DNA of 16,929 nt from Euryarchaeota archaeon UBA173 (GTDB lineage: Archaea > Thermoplasmatota > Poseidoniia > Poseidoniales > Thalassarchaeaceae): positions 1-16,929 of the forward strand of contig DAJH01000005.1 of assembly GCA_002498925.1 (NCBI GenBank), written 5' to 3'. Positions 15,182-16,929 of this stretch are shown here, one piece after another (the first letter of the stretch is position 1; each line of letters opens with the position of its first letter). The notes under the pieces are model-generated. The model did not search any database. It saw nothing but the letters and a program-made list of their open reading frames with translations, and was not told the DNA's origin. Position numbers and translations under genes: made by a program.

Positions 15182-16929
15182 ATGGCTATGAATCACAACC
15201 AGTACGCGGTTGCTGCAATCGTAGCAACGCTTTGCCTCGCAGGAATTTACACCATCATAGGGGCGGGTCTTTCGACCACCGAATCAGGTGGATTCAACCC
15301 TGCAGGTTCTGACATTGACATGTCAGGGAACTCAGGGGAGGGTGGACTCGATACTGACGGGGATGGCATCTCAGATAGGATGGAAATGACTCTGTATGGA
15401 ACAGATTGGAGAACCCCCGATACCGATGATGACGGATTGAGCGATGGCTGGGAGGTCCGAAACGGCCTGGATCCCTTGGACAATGGGCAACCAGCAGAGT
15501 CAGAGATACCATTCGACTCTACCGACAATGAAGACGATACTGGGGAACAGAACGAGACATTCCCAAATCCGGATAATGGCCCCTATGGCGATCCCGATAG
15601 AGACGGACTAACTAACACTGAGGAAGCTGCTTTGGGGACCAAGCCCATGGATAGTGACTCAGATGACGATGGACTAAACGACAAGTGGGAGTCAATGTAC
15701 GTTCACGAGATCGATACCCCTGCAGGAGTGCTCAGGCTCCTGGATCCGCTAAATGCAAACAGGGACTGCTACTTCTTGACTCCCGATGGAACAATCAACA
15801 GTCAAGGCCCCGAAATGAGGGAGCAGATCAGGAATGAACTAACAAATGCCGAGTACGACATGGTTTCAAATGCGGATGACGAAATTTCTTGTGATGCTGC
15901 CCTGGATCTTGAGCAACCGACCCCTGACGGACTCAGAAACTTCGTAGAGGAAAGGTATGACACAAACCCCCTCGAGGAGGACAGCGATGGCGATCTTATT
16001 GCTGACAGGCATGAGATTGCATTTGGTTACATAGAGCTAGGCGTTCATTGCGGAGTCCCCGTATTCGGGACTCTGAGCCTACAGGCCCCCTATACAGAAT
16101 TCATGAGTGAGCCGGGCGACTTGACTTGGTTCGAGCAGGATATGGACAACGACGGAAGGCTGAACGGACCAGGGGACTGGGATACTGACGGCGATGGAAT
16201 GCCCGATGGTTTCGAGTATTGCTACGGGAGCTTGCTAGATCCGGCCAATGCCACCGATGCTTACGGCGACAATGATGAAGACGGATTGAACAATGTCGAG
16301 GAATACGAGGTCGCATACACATGGGGGCCATCCAACTTCACCAGTCCATTGGATCCCGACACCGACAATGACGGGATGCCAGACGGCTGGGAATATCTCA
16401 GCGGAATCCACCCGAATGACGGAAGTAACGCCGATGAGGATCCTGACTTCGACGGGTATGACGCCGATGGAGATGGGGCTGTCAGGTATGACGAAATGGT
16501 GGGTGTATCAACAGTCCAGTCGATTACCGTTGAAGTGGGTGACTTCGTTCAGGTCAACAGGACGGTCATCTGGGTCAGGACAGTTCAGGACAGCGAGTAT
16601 GTGAACATCCCAATCAAGACCCAGACAGCTGGTTGGGTTTACCACATTGAAGTCTCAGTAGGTCAAGAAGTCACTAGCAGGCTACAGGATCTAATAATCG
16701 TAGTCGAAGAGTCAGAGAGGTTCACAAATCTGGACGAGTACAATGCACGTGATCGAGACGGAGACGGATTAGTCGATGGCCGTTCCACAGATCCACTATC
16801 TCCCGACACTGACTCGGACGGACTCATCGATGGAATCGAAGTAATAGGGTGGACAATTAGAATTGTCGACCATGGAGTAAGGGACGTGATAGTCAGGAGC
16901 GACCCCGGTGCTTACGATACAGATAGGGA
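15182..16929 (+). CDS. Large secreted calcium-binding repeat protein (TSP3-like), partial at the right edge
   Basis: The frame is open from ATG 15182 to the window end (582 codons, no stop), so this is the N-terminal part of a longer protein. Residues about 6-28 (NQYAVAAIVATLCLAGIYTI and following) form a signal peptide or N-terminal anchor. After a Gly/Ser-rich linker there are about eleven Asp-rich calcium motifs of thrombospondin type 3 style: DTDGDGISD (about 57), DTDDDGLSDGWE, DPDRDGLTNTEE (about 139), DDDGLNDKWE, DSDGDLIADRHE (about 267), DTDGDGMPDGFE (about 334), DNDEDGLNNVEE (about 363), DTDNDGMPDGWE (about 393), DADGDGAVRYDE (about 426), DRDGDGLVDG (about 524) and DTDSDGLIDGIE (about 541). 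A beta-rich domain lies at about 440-515. Such arrays fold only with bound Ca2+ and are typical of extracellular archaeal proteins. It probably acts at the cell surface; the ligand is unknown. It has its own promoter and leader hairpin. Confidence 0.9.
   Translation, partial: MAMNHNQYAVAAIVATLCLAGIYTIIGAGLSTTESGGFNPAGSDIDMSGNSGEGGLDTDGDGISDRMEMTLYGTDWRTPDTDDDGLSDGWEVRNGLDPLDNGQPAESEIPFDSTDNEDDTGEQNETFPNPDNGPYGDPDRDGLTNTEEAALGTKPMDSDSDDDGLNDKWESMYVHEIDTPAGVLRLLDPLNANRDCYFLTPDGTINSQGPEMREQIRNELTNAEYDMVSNADDEISCDAALDLEQPTPDGLRNFVEERYDTNPLEEDSDGDLIADRHEIAFGYIELGVHCGVPVFGTLSLQAPYTEFMSEPGDLTWFEQDMDNDGRLNGPGDWDTDGDGMPDGFEYCYGSLLDPANATDAYGDNDEDGLNNVEEYEVAYTWGPSNFTSPLDPDTDNDGMPDGWEYLSGIHPNDGSNADEDPDFDGYDADGDGAVRYDEMVGVSTVQSITVEVGDFVQVNRTVIWVRTVQDSEYVNIPIKTQTAGWVYHIEVSVGQEVTSRLQDLIIVVEESERFTNLDEYNARDRDGDGLVDGRSTDPLSPDTDSDGLIDGIEVIGWTIRIVDHGVRDVIVRSDPGAYDTDR

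Overview
The window looks like a piece of a marine planktonic euryarchaeal chromosome, most likely Marine Group II (Candidatus Poseidoniales) or a close relative. The reasons are an archaeal-type alanyl-tRNA synthetase, an archaeal RtcB ligase, TATA-box promoters instead of bacterial -35/-10 boxes, and very large signal-peptide-bearing surface proteins with a C-terminal anchor and an Asp/Glu/Tyr-rich tail. Arginine is often encoded by AGG/AGA, and base composition is moderate. The lineage is an inference; no 16S gene is present.

Layout. (1) 1-194: a possible end of an upstream gene, then tRNA-Thr(GGU) with an encoded CCA. (2) 195-304: a promoter with a TATA-like box and a perfect 16-bp palindrome. 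(3) 305-7525: one gene for a cell-surface protein of about 2,400 residues. It has a signal peptide, two short Cys/Asp repeats flanking four G-S-G-Y repeats, three MAM/jelly-roll-like modules, many Ig-like beta-sandwich stretches, a C-terminal membrane helix and an acidic tail. (4) 7526-8325: a promoter and a two-gene unit encoding a 56-residue coiled-coil protein and a 161-residue membrane-anchored, His-rich protein of a widespread uncharacterised family. (5) 8342-9814, minus strand: RtcB RNA ligase. (6) 9914-15097, plus strand, divergent from rtcB: a tight three-gene unit of alanyl-tRNA synthetase, an alanine/aspartate-type aminotransferase and a Trp-rich protein of unknown function, with gaps of only 4 and 2 bases. 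(7) 15098-15181: a promoter with a strong GC hairpin. (8) 15182 to the window edge: the first 582 codons of a second large secreted protein packed with calcium-binding DxDxDG (thrombospondin type 3-like) repeats. It is open at the right edge.

How it fits together. The centre is RNA and translation housekeeping: RNA ligation, Ala-tRNA charging and probably synthesis of the alanine used for charging. It is flanked by two large calcium-binding, beta-rich extracellular proteins that probably form part of the cell surface or an adhesin/S-layer-like coat. I found no mobile element, CRISPR array, toxin-antitoxin or defence system. The most unusual items are the composite giant protein with its palindromic promoter, the small-protein/His-rich pair, and the unknown third gene of the alaS operon.
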